From: Ceratothoa steindachneri
Lineage: Eukaryota; Arthropoda; Malacostraca; Isopoda; Cymothoidae
Direction of reading: 5' to 3'
Length of the DNA stretch: 64,000 nucleotides
Assembly: GCA_963969495.1 (NCBI GenBank)
Contig: OZ018337.1
Location: 84,914,777-84,978,776 of the forward strand
Below, piece after piece: positions 14,816 through 25,455 of the stretch; positions within the stretch are counted from its first letter, which is position 1, and every line of letters begins with the position of its first letter. The position numbers and the translations under genes are program-made. The notes under the pieces are model-generated. The model was not told where the DNA came from. It made no database searches and saw only the letters and a list, made by a program, of their open reading frames with translations.

Positions 14816-15159
14816 TGAGCGTGTAACCATGCTTTAGTTTGTTGTACGTGTTAATATTTATCGGTAGGATTTAAGTTCTCAAAAAATTAGAAATTTAAGG
14901 AAGTAGCTTGTTTTGTTATTTTTTTTGTGGGTAATCGACGAATTAAGGTTTTTTAATTTTATGTAAAATTGTAAATCGAGTATGTCTAGTTCGACACATT
15001 GCCTGTGTAAACGCGCGCGAGGGCGTACATGTGTAAGGAAACTTAATGTATGAGAGGGCTCAAGAAATACAACTTTGCTAATCTCGACTAGGTTGAGTAA
15101 GTTGTTTTAAGTTCCCGGGAGCATCCCCCCCTCCGCATTAAGTTCTTTGATGGGAGGTA
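14816..15159 (+). other. 3' untranslated region and polypurine tract of the LTR element
   Basis: About 340 bp separate the RNase-H-like end from the 3' LTR. No integrase trace is present here, where a standard Ty3 domain order would place one. The segment ends in GATGGGAGGTA, directly before the LTR start, TGTAAGGG. Confidence 0.6.
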
Positions 15160-16413
15160 TGTAAGGGAATCGTCCCTTCACCCCCCCCCTCGTTCACTCT
15201 TGGTGCAGTCACAAGGCGGTTACCGCAAAGACATCTGTCGAAGGCATCGGCGGGTTCAGTGCTTAACTGCAGTGTCGCGCAACTCGGTGCCATTAAAGAC
15301 CCTAAAGGTCAAAATGTAAGATCTCCCCCAGGAGAGTGAGATCCAGTTTCACGTCAAATAAGAAATTGGAGACGTGTTTCTCCCAATCTCGAAGGCTAAC
15401 GAGGAGCCAATGTTTGACTTCGTGTGAAACACCGTTGGCCAAAAAGAACTCTCCTGGGGCCGTCCTCAAGCCCCTCTCCCCCTTACCACTTTCCCAGTGG
15501 GGTGACGATGTATAAATGAGGAACTCGAGGTAGTATACGTCAGTCTCTAGGTGACGAAGTCTTCGGAACAAACCGAACTACTGAGACTGGAGAGGTAGTG
15601 TACTTGGCTCGCCAGACCAAGAAGTACAATGCAAGAGAGGCAGGGCTACCTACCTTAAGGGTCTAAGAAGAAGCTTATCCTCGAGCTAAGTCCTTGGTTA
15701 TCAAACCAAACGATAAGTTAACTTTGGTAAGTTCAACTTACTCTCGCCAGAGAGACTCTTCATATCCTGGTGCACCTTAAACACGAGACGTATTCCTCGT
15801 CCTTGAGGAATTAAGAAAAGAAGAAGGAAAAGACTCCCCCTCTAGCCCGTTATTCGCTGGCCACAACGACCACCTAAGTTAACTTGATTTAAGAACCAAG
15901 TTCGACTTAGTCTCGCCAGAGAGACCACAACTGCCTAGGTGTTGCATAAAGCACTGTATTGGTCCTCGTCCTTGAAGACCTCCCCCCCCCCCCGGAAGAA
16001 CGTGTGGCCTTCCCAACTGCCACCCTCGCCAAAACAACCGTGTGATCTCGCTCATCTACATCTGGCCGGCGGCACGCGTCGAGAGTAAATAACATTTCTG
16101 AGGCCTTTAAACTCCACATGAGTCTGTAAGCCTAATTTTTATATTATTGTTGTGTGTAGAGAAAACGTTAACCAATTTTCATGGGTAAACTAATTCAATT
16201 AATTCTTGTTTATAATAATATTAAGAGTATTGCTGTAATTAATCTTTAGATTTGGGGTAGTAAATTGTTAAATTTAAATTATAACTATATTTCTTTTATA
16301 TCCTTACGTGTTTCGTAACGGCTCTGTTCATTGAGATATCCTTATAATATCAATATATTAGACACTCTTATCACTCTAAAAAATAGAACAAAAAGGAAGG
16401 GAATTCTACGATG
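15160..16413 (+). repeat. 3' LTR of the 11.8-16.4 kb element
   Basis: This copy is collinear with the 5' LTR and differs by scattered substitutions and small indels. One example is an 11-bp block around 15521 that is missing relative to the 5' copy. The 12-bp inverted repeat is preserved (15326-15337 with 15448-15459), as are the CAGTCTC/GAGACTG stem and the internal duplication. It ends TTCTACGATG, followed by ATTAG. Confidence 0.85.
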
Positions 16414-16705
16414 ATTAGTTAATCATTTATTTAACTCATATAATATCAAAGAAATGACCTTCTTGTGGCATGACGTCAAGGATGCTCTCTCAACACAATC
16501 TACTCAGTATTCTTTATAATAATCCGCCACAACCACTAATGAGATATTAAATTTCTACACCTTTCTAAGAAAATTATTATCACTTTAAATCATCTATTGA
16601 AATTTAGAACAATTAATATTCCCGAAATAATATTGAAACCATCCACAGTCTACAAAAATTGAAATTAATATCACTAAACAGAAACTAGCTGATAACAGAG
16701 TGCAT

Positions 16706-16717
16706 GATATATATATA

Positions 16718-16760
<43 letters not shown>
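16706..16760. repeat. (TA)n microsatellite, left partner
   Basis: A TA dinucleotide array with one GC interruption near 16719, followed by a T9 run. It abuts the left TIR of the 16.77-18.91 kb element. Confidence 0.95.
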
Positions 16761-16770
<10 letters not shown>

Positions 16771-18909
16771 TTAAGGTGTTCTAAAAACGGTGGTAATATT
16801 TCAAAGTATAATGATCCTTTTCTACACCACTGCGTTATTTAGTGTTGCATTCCTCTCTTTGTGTGCGAAATTTCATCACAATACAATGATATTTAGAGGT
16901 CACACCACTTGTTATCTTTTCATATTTCTTTTTATTTTCAACTTATGGCAATCCGTACTCATTTGATCCGCGATTCTTGGCTTCTTGCCAAGTCTTTTGA
17001 TTCCCTATCATGTGCCCGTCTTTCAAGTAAGCAGGATGGGCTGTCATTGTACCTGTTCCATCACGTCATGAAAAATAAGACCCTATCGGAAGGTCTGAAC
17101 TTGGTATGTGGCGGGTTTCTTACCGTATGGGAGACGACCAGGATTCGGATATGGCAGGTGTATGCTTGTGTCAGGAAACTTTGAATAATTCACGATGAAA
17201 CCAAGCACTCAACAAACAACAGATTCATGTTTGGGAGTCGGACCGTTTCAAGGAGATGTCCCTGGATTACCTTCAGAATCTCTTCGATCTTGCCACAAGC
17301 AATGTTTTTTAGGTAATGATAAACCAAGAAGACAAGGAGTTCCTCAAAATGCAGCATGAGGACATCTTCTCATTTAGGTTTGCAGAGATCGACGCGGAGA
17401 AATCTGAAGTCAAGGCCAGGCTTGTAAAGCTAAAGGAGCAAGAAGCTGCTCTCAATCGGAGATACGAAGAACAAGAAGACAAAATTTATGGTGGCACTCT
17501 TGCCTTTAGTCTCAGCTCCATATAGTCAGAGGAGTCACAGGCTGAAGACGACTACCGACCTTCAACTTCAGCTTGTATATCTTGTCGTGCGGCGAAGAGG
17601 CCCCAAAACATATTCAAATCTCCTAAAGTCGTGGGCGTATTGGATCCATCAAATCTCTCAGATCGTGGTGTGTCCTCCGTCACTACTGCTGTCGCATAAC
17701 TCAAGGGCCACAATATTTCTGATCTAACGTTGTCCCGAAGTTTGATACGGTGTTTGCGACGTCACACGAGCCTAATCTAAGACGAAGAAGCGCGGAAGTA
17801 GCTTCAGGCTGCTCGTCCCCTTCTCCTGCATTGGGACGGGAAAACGCTGCAGGAGATGTTAAGAAAGACAGTGGAGAGGATTGTGATTGGAAAAACTGGT
17901 CATTGATTCAAGTAGTTGCTAGGTATTTTAAGTGCTTCCCAAAGTACAGGAGAAGTCTTGTAAGATAGTTGGCGATGTTGGCGTGCCGATATCATGTGTT
18001 GGAGATTGTTCTCTCTGACGATTTTCTAGTCATCTTTAGGCACACTGGTGCCCCGTTTGTTACCCTTTTCCACGTTTTCAACAGTAGTGACCGATGACCT
18101 AACAGTAAGAGTACACAGTGGCTAAGGATACCCTCTTCAGAGCAAATCTGTAGCAGCTTAGCTCCTAGATGAAGGACAACCTGGCATCTGCCCTGGCTGA
18201 TCCAAAAAAATGGCCGCGTGATGACTAATTCGAGTTTGTGCATCTCGCAATCCTGTTCTTTGAAGGAAATACAACGACTTAACCTTCGTTTCGTGCTTCT
18301 GAGACCATCCAACAGGCGAGGTAGATATCAAAGGGCATCAATGCCTCAAGATCTTCTTGTTTCGACACCAGTTCAAGACACTGAAATGAGAGGAGCTGAA
18401 TGTGACTGGCATCGCGCTGTTCATTGTCCAGGTGTACGTCAGCTTTAGGCACGAAGCTCCTCTAGCATCACAAGCCACATACAACGACATCATGATGCTA
18501 ACTGAACTCCAGAAGTACACGGAGCCCAGAAATCGAAGCGTGGCTTCCTTCAGATGGATCCTTTGACTTGGAATGACGACAAGCTGTACGAGACTTTCAG
18601 ACCAGAACCAAAATCCTGAGAGTGGGGAGCGACGCGGCTAAACGAGCAGTGGCCCTGACAGAAGCGTACAATGTGACGCTGACAACTGATAACGATCAGA
18701 AGCAATTCATCTTCCGTCTCATTCACAAACACCTAATGTCCATCTAGAGACCTTCAAGGACTAACCTGACGAAGAAAATGTGAAAGGTGTGGTGACCACT
18801 AAATGATGAAATAGAGACAAAATTTTAAGTGTAAATCTTTTTCGCGAAGTGTAATAAAATTACCTCTGTCGAGAGAAAGATGTCATTTTCCGTGATTTGG
18901 ACCACCCTA

Positions 18910-18910
<1 letters not shown>
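16771..18910 (+). mobile_element. TIR-bounded DNA element carrying an unnamed protein family, inserted in TA repeats
   Basis: The left end reads TTAAGGTGTTCTAAAAACGG (16771-16790). The reverse complement of the right end (18890-18910) reads TTAGGGTGGTCC and then AAATCACGG. Aligned, about 16 of 20 positions agree with one gap, which fits diverged terminal inverted repeats. (TA)n arrays lie immediately outside both ends (16706-16760 and 18913-18973), as expected for insertion at a TA or TTAA target. The single coding trace (16945-18747) fills most of the 2.14 kb. I infer a DNA transposon whose transposase belongs to a family I cannot name. Confidence 0.6.
16945..18747 (+). pseudogene. Decayed member of an unnamed arthropod ORF family, probable transposase
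   Basis: The trace starts at ATG 16945 with THLIRDSWLLAKSFDSLSCA and LSSKQDGLSLYLFHH. After a frameshift, WESDRFKEMSLDYLQNLFDL and MINQEDKEFLKMQHEDIFS can be read, then a coiled coil (17390-17480). LLHWDGKTLQEML follows at about 17828-17860, LACRYHVLEIVLSDDF at about 17977-18025, and DAAKRAVALTEAYNVTL with QKQFIFRLIHKHL at 18631-18735, ending at TAG 18745. I recognise this series of blocks (HWDGK, CR.H..E, DAA.R...L) from uncharacterised proteins repeated in arthropod and other invertebrate genomes; I know no functional name. The spacing between HWDGK and CRYH is only about 150 bp, shorter than I remember for intact members, so an internal deletion is likely. Stops and frameshifts make it a pseudogene. 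The CR.H motif resembles that of hAT-like RNase-H transposases, but this is inference. Confidence 0.6.

Positions 18911-18912
<2 letters not shown>

Positions 18913-18973
<61 letters not shown>
18913..18973. repeat. (TA)n microsatellite, right partner
   Basis: About 30 uninterrupted TA units, two bases outside the right TIR of the preceding element. Confidence 0.95.
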
Positions 18974-18976
<3 letters not shown>

Positions 18977-21900
18977 CACTGCTGGGATAGAAAATTAAAA
19001 CTTGGGGCCAGATTATATATATCAAGAACACATTGGCAAGAATAGGAAACGAATTACGATCTATCTAATTTTCAAGAATTTTTAAGATTTTTACTGTCTG
19101 CCTAAGTTCTAAACTGCTCCACCCTTTATCCCAGTCAAAATTCTGTCTAAAGCCTGGAAAAAGCAACTCAAACTCCTAAAGTTTCCAAATAAATATCTTC
19201 ACATGATTACTCAAACTCCATCCAAATGGGAAAGAATATGCATACTAATATTGCCTAGAAATAGTAACCTTACAATTTTTTTATGTGCAGGAAATTTCTC
19301 GAAGAAAAATCTATTAGGAATGAATTATTTTCCAGAAAAATCAAACGATTCAACGGCAACATCTCGACAAAACCCATATCTGACAGGACTTCATGGAGCG
19401 AATTTACAATTAAGCGACACCGAACTATCCAAGAAGTTTACTCTTAAATTTCCTAGGTGCTGAGAAGTTCAAATTAATTAGTGTTAACTACGACAATTGA
19501 ATTAAGTTAACTTTCCAATATTAAAGCAGTTATTGAACTTAAAAATACATAGTTACCCTTTATCCAGCCAAATGTATCTACCTTATTATAATACTTTAAA
19601 CAACTTTCACATCTCTCATCATTTACAGTTTGACACGATTATTTCTACGCTCTTATGGCTATTGTCCGATTCTTAAAAGCTCTGTCAGCGAAAGCCACTA
19701 AGATATTCTGGCCCGGAAGCCTCGCGCGTTTCCATCTTCAGCAGAAGTGCTACAATTTTTGGATTTTTATCTACCAATCATTTTTAATTTACTTTTTGCA
19801 ATTCAATGTAAATGAGTTGGAATACATTTTATGGGTGTATAAGACTATAAAATAAGAAAAAATGGTAATGTATAAAAATAATTGCGTCTAGATTTCAATG
19901 TATTTACGAAACTGGTAGAAAGACATCGACAATTTTCCTCTAAATAAGATAGAACGATGGCTTTATAAACCATTAGAAGTTATCATACATATTTTGCAAT
20001 CCTTGATCCTTTTTTTCCTTAATTTTTGTGATAAGTAACCTTTGAAGAGTTACAAAGCCACCTAATACACAGCGGGATAAAAAAACGTACATCCTTGTCA
20101 ATTCTCTAATTTAAAATTATATTTGCATTACCTTTATCACCTATTTGCCAATTCCTTTCTCTCCAATAAACGATATTAGAAAACTTAGCCCAACTTTTCT
20201 TGGAATTTTTAATAAATAAGAAACTGTCGCTCTTTCGGAGTTTTCTTGAAAAAATCAGTATTCACAAACTTTTGCATATTTGATAAATTGTAAACTCATC
20301 TAAATTTTTCGGACTACACATTTATAAGTGATAAGAAATACAATAAGTGAAACTTGTGTCTCGTTAATACAATTAATAATGTTACAAGCTTATTCAACAC
20401 GGAATAATTCACATTTGACAAAGGTTAAATATGTAGCAGTTGTTCATTAAATGGGATGTCTCAGTGTGATAGTCTAAAGTTCACGATTCATATTAGAGTG
20501 AAAGAAAAAAGATGATGTTGTAATTCATTGAAGGATACTTTAGGTTTAAAGGATGTGATAGGAGCTGAAGGTAATATCATAGTAAAAATTCCTACTGAGG
20601 AAATATTTCATTATTGCTGACCGTAAAATCTAACGAAAACCCTTTTTGAATCAATTGCGAATTTAATTAAAGCCTAAAGAAATTGAATAAGGGATCGATG
20701 AGGGCCAAGGTGCAATAGGAAACTAGGAAAGCTTTTAAAACAGGTTCTCTTACCTATATAACGCGGCCTATTTTAAACTACAAATAAGTTACAAGTCCTT
20801 AAATAATGGAGTCAAATCTCAAAGGCTCATATATGTACTAAAGAAGATTTAAGGCAGTTACCTATTTTACACGATTCATCAGTTATTTTTGTTTTAGTCG
20901 CGAGATAAACTTGATTGACTGAGTTATTCTTAGCCGTTCGTATGCTCAAGTTCCTATCTTTTGCCCTTCACTTTGCTAGTAGAAGTCAAGATTTCGGAAC
21001 GCACGACGAAAATCGCTCCCAAATATATTCCTAAATGAGGACGTCTCTAACTTGTTGCAACTAAGGAAAACAGACTTTAGTTTTCTTCACATAAATATCA
21101 ACTAAGATCAGGAAAAAGAGATCAAGTGATTTCACAACCATTCCTCAACGTCTATAAGGCAAGTTTAGGTTTTTAGGTTTCTTGAACTTTAGGTAAATGA
21201 TAGATTGTAGTTGGCCATCAAAACAAGAGACAGACTAATGCTTGCCTATGTACCATTAGAACATGGTATGGTTTATCTCTTAAATTTTGGGTTCGCAAAC
21301 TAATTCATACATGTACAACGTTTTATATACACTATTCTCGAGGCTTTACGATAATAAACCCACCCGAATAAGCGCGACCCCTATTTTTCTCTTCTGGCTA
21401 TCAGTACCCACCAATATAATGTCTGGTTATCTTCTGGTAATCTAAGATTTCTAGCTATGCCAAGTAAATAAATACAGTATCTAATATCTAATTTAGGATC
21501 GAAGCCATTTTAACCAAGTGCATTAACTTTGCATTAAAGTATTAACAAGTAATCAATAAATAAGGACCTCATTTCGAGCAGATATATTAATTGTGGTTAG
21601 GCTGATGAATATGGAAGTTTAACAAAGGATCCAAAATATGGGACACTCCAACATATAAGGCAGCCAATGCGAGGTCGAACCGACTAATCTGGCTCCCCAT
21701 CCAATGAATAACATACGTACTGTAGCTTAACTTCATTAAGTGTTGCAATGATTGTTTTTTCCTTTGGCTGCGGCCTAGCCAGTCGAACGCCATTTAATTT
21801 AATAAAAATTTCTTTGAATCACCACTCGTATGGTAATAAGGGAGAAATACTCTACAAAAGAGGAGCTTTAATCTATGTACTTGATAATGAAGTATATTTA

Positions 21901-24839
21901 AAAAGATTGATGGCTTCTAACCTGCGTCCCTTTTAAATGAAGTGAAAAGTTGTTTATTGTTGTCACCTTCATAACTTTCAGTGTTTTCTTCCCTAAATAT
22001 TATTTAACTTATGTGTATGATTAGCTTTTACTAATTTCTTTTCGGTTAAAACATCCACGAAATGAATAGTTTTAAAAATAACAACGAGTCATAAGAGAGT
22101 TCCCCTCTACTTGTACTAAAATATCTCAAATTGCCAAATTGCCTTGGTTACAGCGACAAATTAAATTAAAGAGAGGCTTTGGGTAGAAGTTTATGATAAA
22201 TGCGGAAAAGATATAATCTTTAAACACCGTCAATTCAGAAGCCAAATTAGTCGCAATTTACCTCACATTTTTTCCTTTGTTGAGTCAATGATTATGGTTT
22301 TGTTTTGGCCAAATTGTGCGAGATCATAAAGAAGGCAAAGGTAAGAATACTGGCAATATTTCGTTTTTAAGGGCCTGATTATAGCCTAAATAATTATGGG
22401 AAATTACTGGAAAAAAGTTACAATTGAAAAGTTGCGTTGGAAATTACTGTACAGGGTTAGATAACTTATGCTAGGTAATAAATGAAGAGGAAAAGAAGGA
22501 AATAGAGGAATTGAAAGTGAAGCAGACAAATCGACACAGAATAATAGATACTTTCGAATACGATGTTACCCAATACTCGACTGTGGAGGGGGAGAAGTTT
22601 AAAAGCCCTACGACCATTACTTTGTTAGCATGGCGCTTTCAATAGGGTGCAATTTATATTTCCTTTTAAGCCATTATGAACAATTTGATAACGCCCACGC
22701 TTCACAGTGGGGAATTTAAAGTTTCGAAATTCCTGGGAGAATTCTTTTGAATATTTTGCGAGGCGCATTATTTTGCCTTATTAAATTCAGCCGCCATCAT
22801 AAATATAAGTCCAAGATGGATAAATATGTGCTCTTTTGTTTATTTCAAAAGGCAAACTCTTCTTCTCAAAGAAAAGGGAAATTTAACAAGAAAAATGATG
22901 ATAAAAATAAGGTGAAAAATGTGATTCAAAACAACTGCATTTATGACATTGTGATCGAAGGAAAGAAAGATTTACACTAAATAATATGGTACGCATAGTG
23001 AGAAGGATTGTAGCATCCATCGCAAGACATGCCTGTAATTTTTCCTAAGTAATTTATCCTATTTGCAAAGGCACAAAATCAGATATTTCTTGAAGATATC
23101 CATTAAGAACGAAAGCCCGAACAAGTTTCACTCAATGCCTCGTCAATTTACTGTTGAGATTAAAGATGAACTGGTAATAACAAACAAAGGGTTTTATTAT
23201 ACTACTAAAAGAAAGAATGTAGTGAAAAGTGGTGGAAAAAAGAGAAAAATAAATGACCCTAATTAATGGAAAACGATCAATAGCTGTATTGAAAGGCTTC
23301 CATATTTTGAATACTCCTTTTCGTATTGCTTCATATTCATAAAAACAATCATTTACAATCTGAATAACATCGATATCCATAAGAGCAAATTTGATCACTC
23401 TTTTTTAGGCGGATAAATAAAAATTAGGTCCGAAGTTCGAAATCTATTCCAGTTTACTTACAAATTTATGAACAAAATACGTTTGTGGGAGAAGAGACTA
23501 AATCCGATCAATTAAATTTGCCACAACTTATTGCTATCGTCTCTCTATTTTTCTTCTCTTATAAGGTATTTACTGTAATAGGCATTGGAGTTAAAAGGAA
23601 TTTAGAGGTTTAGGTTTATTATGGTCATTTTAGCTCTATAAATAGATCTATACTCACTTTTAACCTTTTATTTGCTCCATTTGATTTAAATTGTAAAGGA
23701 CGGAATTAAGAAAAGAAACTCGCTTTGTTGATACAAGATACTTTTCATTATTTTTCTATAAATGGTGACTAGTTTTGTTTTGGATTGTATGGTCTATATG
23801 GTTCATTTTGAGGTCAATAATAAAAGAAATGGCGTTTATTATGTTAATGATAGCTGGGTGACCCGTGTTAACTTCGCTCTTCCAGCGTGGAATTTTGATT
23901 CATTGCCTCACACAGATTGTTGGTGAGCTTTTAAGGAACTGTCTCCAGTTCTTGAAAAATCTAGTGTAGAATTTAAGATAAGAGCTGATGCTAATGAACT
24001 ATAATATCTTGATATCCTGAATGTAATTAACAATTAATAGGGTGGAAGAAGGTCTTTGGAATTTAAGGAATTTTAATGACTAAAAAAGAAAGTTACTAAA
24101 AGTATAGAGAGTATTTGACCTTGGTGAAAAGGAATATGGAGTTGGACAGAAAGGGTAATAATGAAAAGAAAATGCCTTACAAACAGAAATAAGTGTGTAA
24201 GAGCCTTGACTTCTTGACTAAAGCCCACACAAAAAATGCATAAATTAAAACTAGCCTTTAAGGGTTAAAAGACGACGATTCAGCTGAGGAATAAAATTGA
24301 GACGCATTGTCTCACAAAAAATTGACAAAGAAAATGTACGCGGTCAAAATAGACACACACAAAGAGAAATATATATGGAGAGACTATTATACTGCACCTT
24401 TTAACCACTAGAACATAAGGCAAAGTGGTGTCGAATAAAGCGAAAGGATGCTGTGTTGACCTATCCTTGGCTCCGTTAGCAGAACATGGGGTAAGATAAT
24501 GATTGGGGATGAAGGAAGAAAACCGTTCACCTGAGTACGCAAGCAAATAAAAAAGCGAGTGCAGATTGGGCGTTAATTACTTAACTGTGGATAAATGCTG
24601 TTCTAGGTTATTTAAAATAGTATGTAAAAAATAATATTTAATAACACAACAAAAAAAGATAAATATTTAAACAAATCAAATTAAATTGGAATCCTCACTT
24701 TATTGGGCCCTCAGTACATAGTCTAGAAAAAGGGACAAGCTAATGAGTTTAAGGCAGATAAATAACCACACTCAGATTGAGGCTTCAAAGGCTGTGCTGA
24801 GCCAAAATACAAATAAATCTATATGAGATAACCGGATTA
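18974..24839. other. Long AT-rich stretch with no recognised gene
   Basis: I found no known protein motif, LTR, TIR or tandem array. Open frames of 60-88 codons (19203-19463, 21587-21936, 22747-22980, 23063-23266, 24280-24546) are lysine- or hydrophobic-rich by AT bias and do not chain into a longer gene. This is a candidate intergenic or intronic segment. Exons shorter than about 150 bp could be missed by eye. Confidence 0.5.
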
Positions 24840-25455
24840 AGAACTCCGCACGCGTCGAAGCCTGGCAGAAGTTAATGCTTGCACGACGAAGGGAAGGGGA
24901 AATTCGATGAGGAGAATTGCAGAATATTGAGATTTATCCCGCAATACCTGGTGGACGAGAACGGCCATTGTGGGGAAATCGACAATTGACTGGGCGAAGT
25001 TCCGACGAAAGAGTTTTTATCCTTTTGGCTCGTGTAGACGAAAACGGAGCCAAATCGAGAATAGGCGTGTCTCGTGCAGGAAAGCGAGTGGTGACTAACT
25101 TGATACGGCTGAACCTGACGTTAAATACTGGCTGAAGATGCGGTGAGATCGCCTTCGGCCACAGAGGTGATTCTCCCAAGGTATGTATTGGACTGTGGGA
25201 TGGACGTCTTCCATCCAGGAATTTGTGATAACAGATGACCTTCCTCGCTCTTGCATGCTTCCAGATGGTAGGTGGGAGACAAGATTGCCTCAAGTCTTGG
25301 GGAGAAACCTCTATGAGCAAACACAGCTGCGTTCCGAAAGCCTCCTTGCTTAAATAGATCTCGACCTTAGATCTCGTGTTTGATAGCCTCGAGGGTTTTG
25401 AATGTCCACGTGGTGCTCCTTGAGTCTACTCTTTCACACTCTATAAATAAAATGA
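24840..25455 (-). repeat. GC-rich LTR-like or promoter-like island with an unexplained 128-codon frame
   Basis: Composition shifts abruptly to higher GC. The minus strand holds an open frame of 128 codons (24934-25320) beginning MLIEVSPQDLRQSCLPP, rich in Arg, Pro and Ser, with no recognisable domain. Just upstream on the minus strand are CTATTTAAGC (about 25351-25360), which would do as a TATA box, and farther upstream ATTTTATTTATAGAG (about 25440-25454). This pattern fits the U3/R part of an LTR or an isolated promoter. I saw no TG/CA boundary, and no second copy is visible in the window. Confidence 0.3.

Larger units (their letters stand above)
11807..16413 (+). mobile_element. Two-LTR Ty3/gypsy-like retrotransposon, internally deleted
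   Basis: Direct repeats of about 1.25-1.29 kb (11807-13094 and 15160-16413) bound a 2.07-kb internal region. Both repeats begin TGTAA and share long blocks such as GGCATCGGCGGGTTCAGTGC. ATTAG lies at 11802-11806 and again at 16414-16418, consistent with a 5-bp target duplication, although the last two bases of the two LTRs differ (CA versus TG). TGGTGTCAGG at 13105-13114 is a likely primer-binding site, of the kind seen after many gypsy LTRs. The purine-rich GATGGGAGGTA just before 15160 fits a polypurine tract. The internal region holds a charged gag-like ORF plus protease-like and RNase-H-like scraps. No reverse transcriptase core and no integrase were seen, so the copy is non-autonomous. 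Confidence 0.85.

Noticed and set aside
18825..19031. Open frame with a run of Tyr-Ile repeats (minus strand)
   Set aside because: It is the translation of the (TA)n array at 18913-18973 and not a gene.
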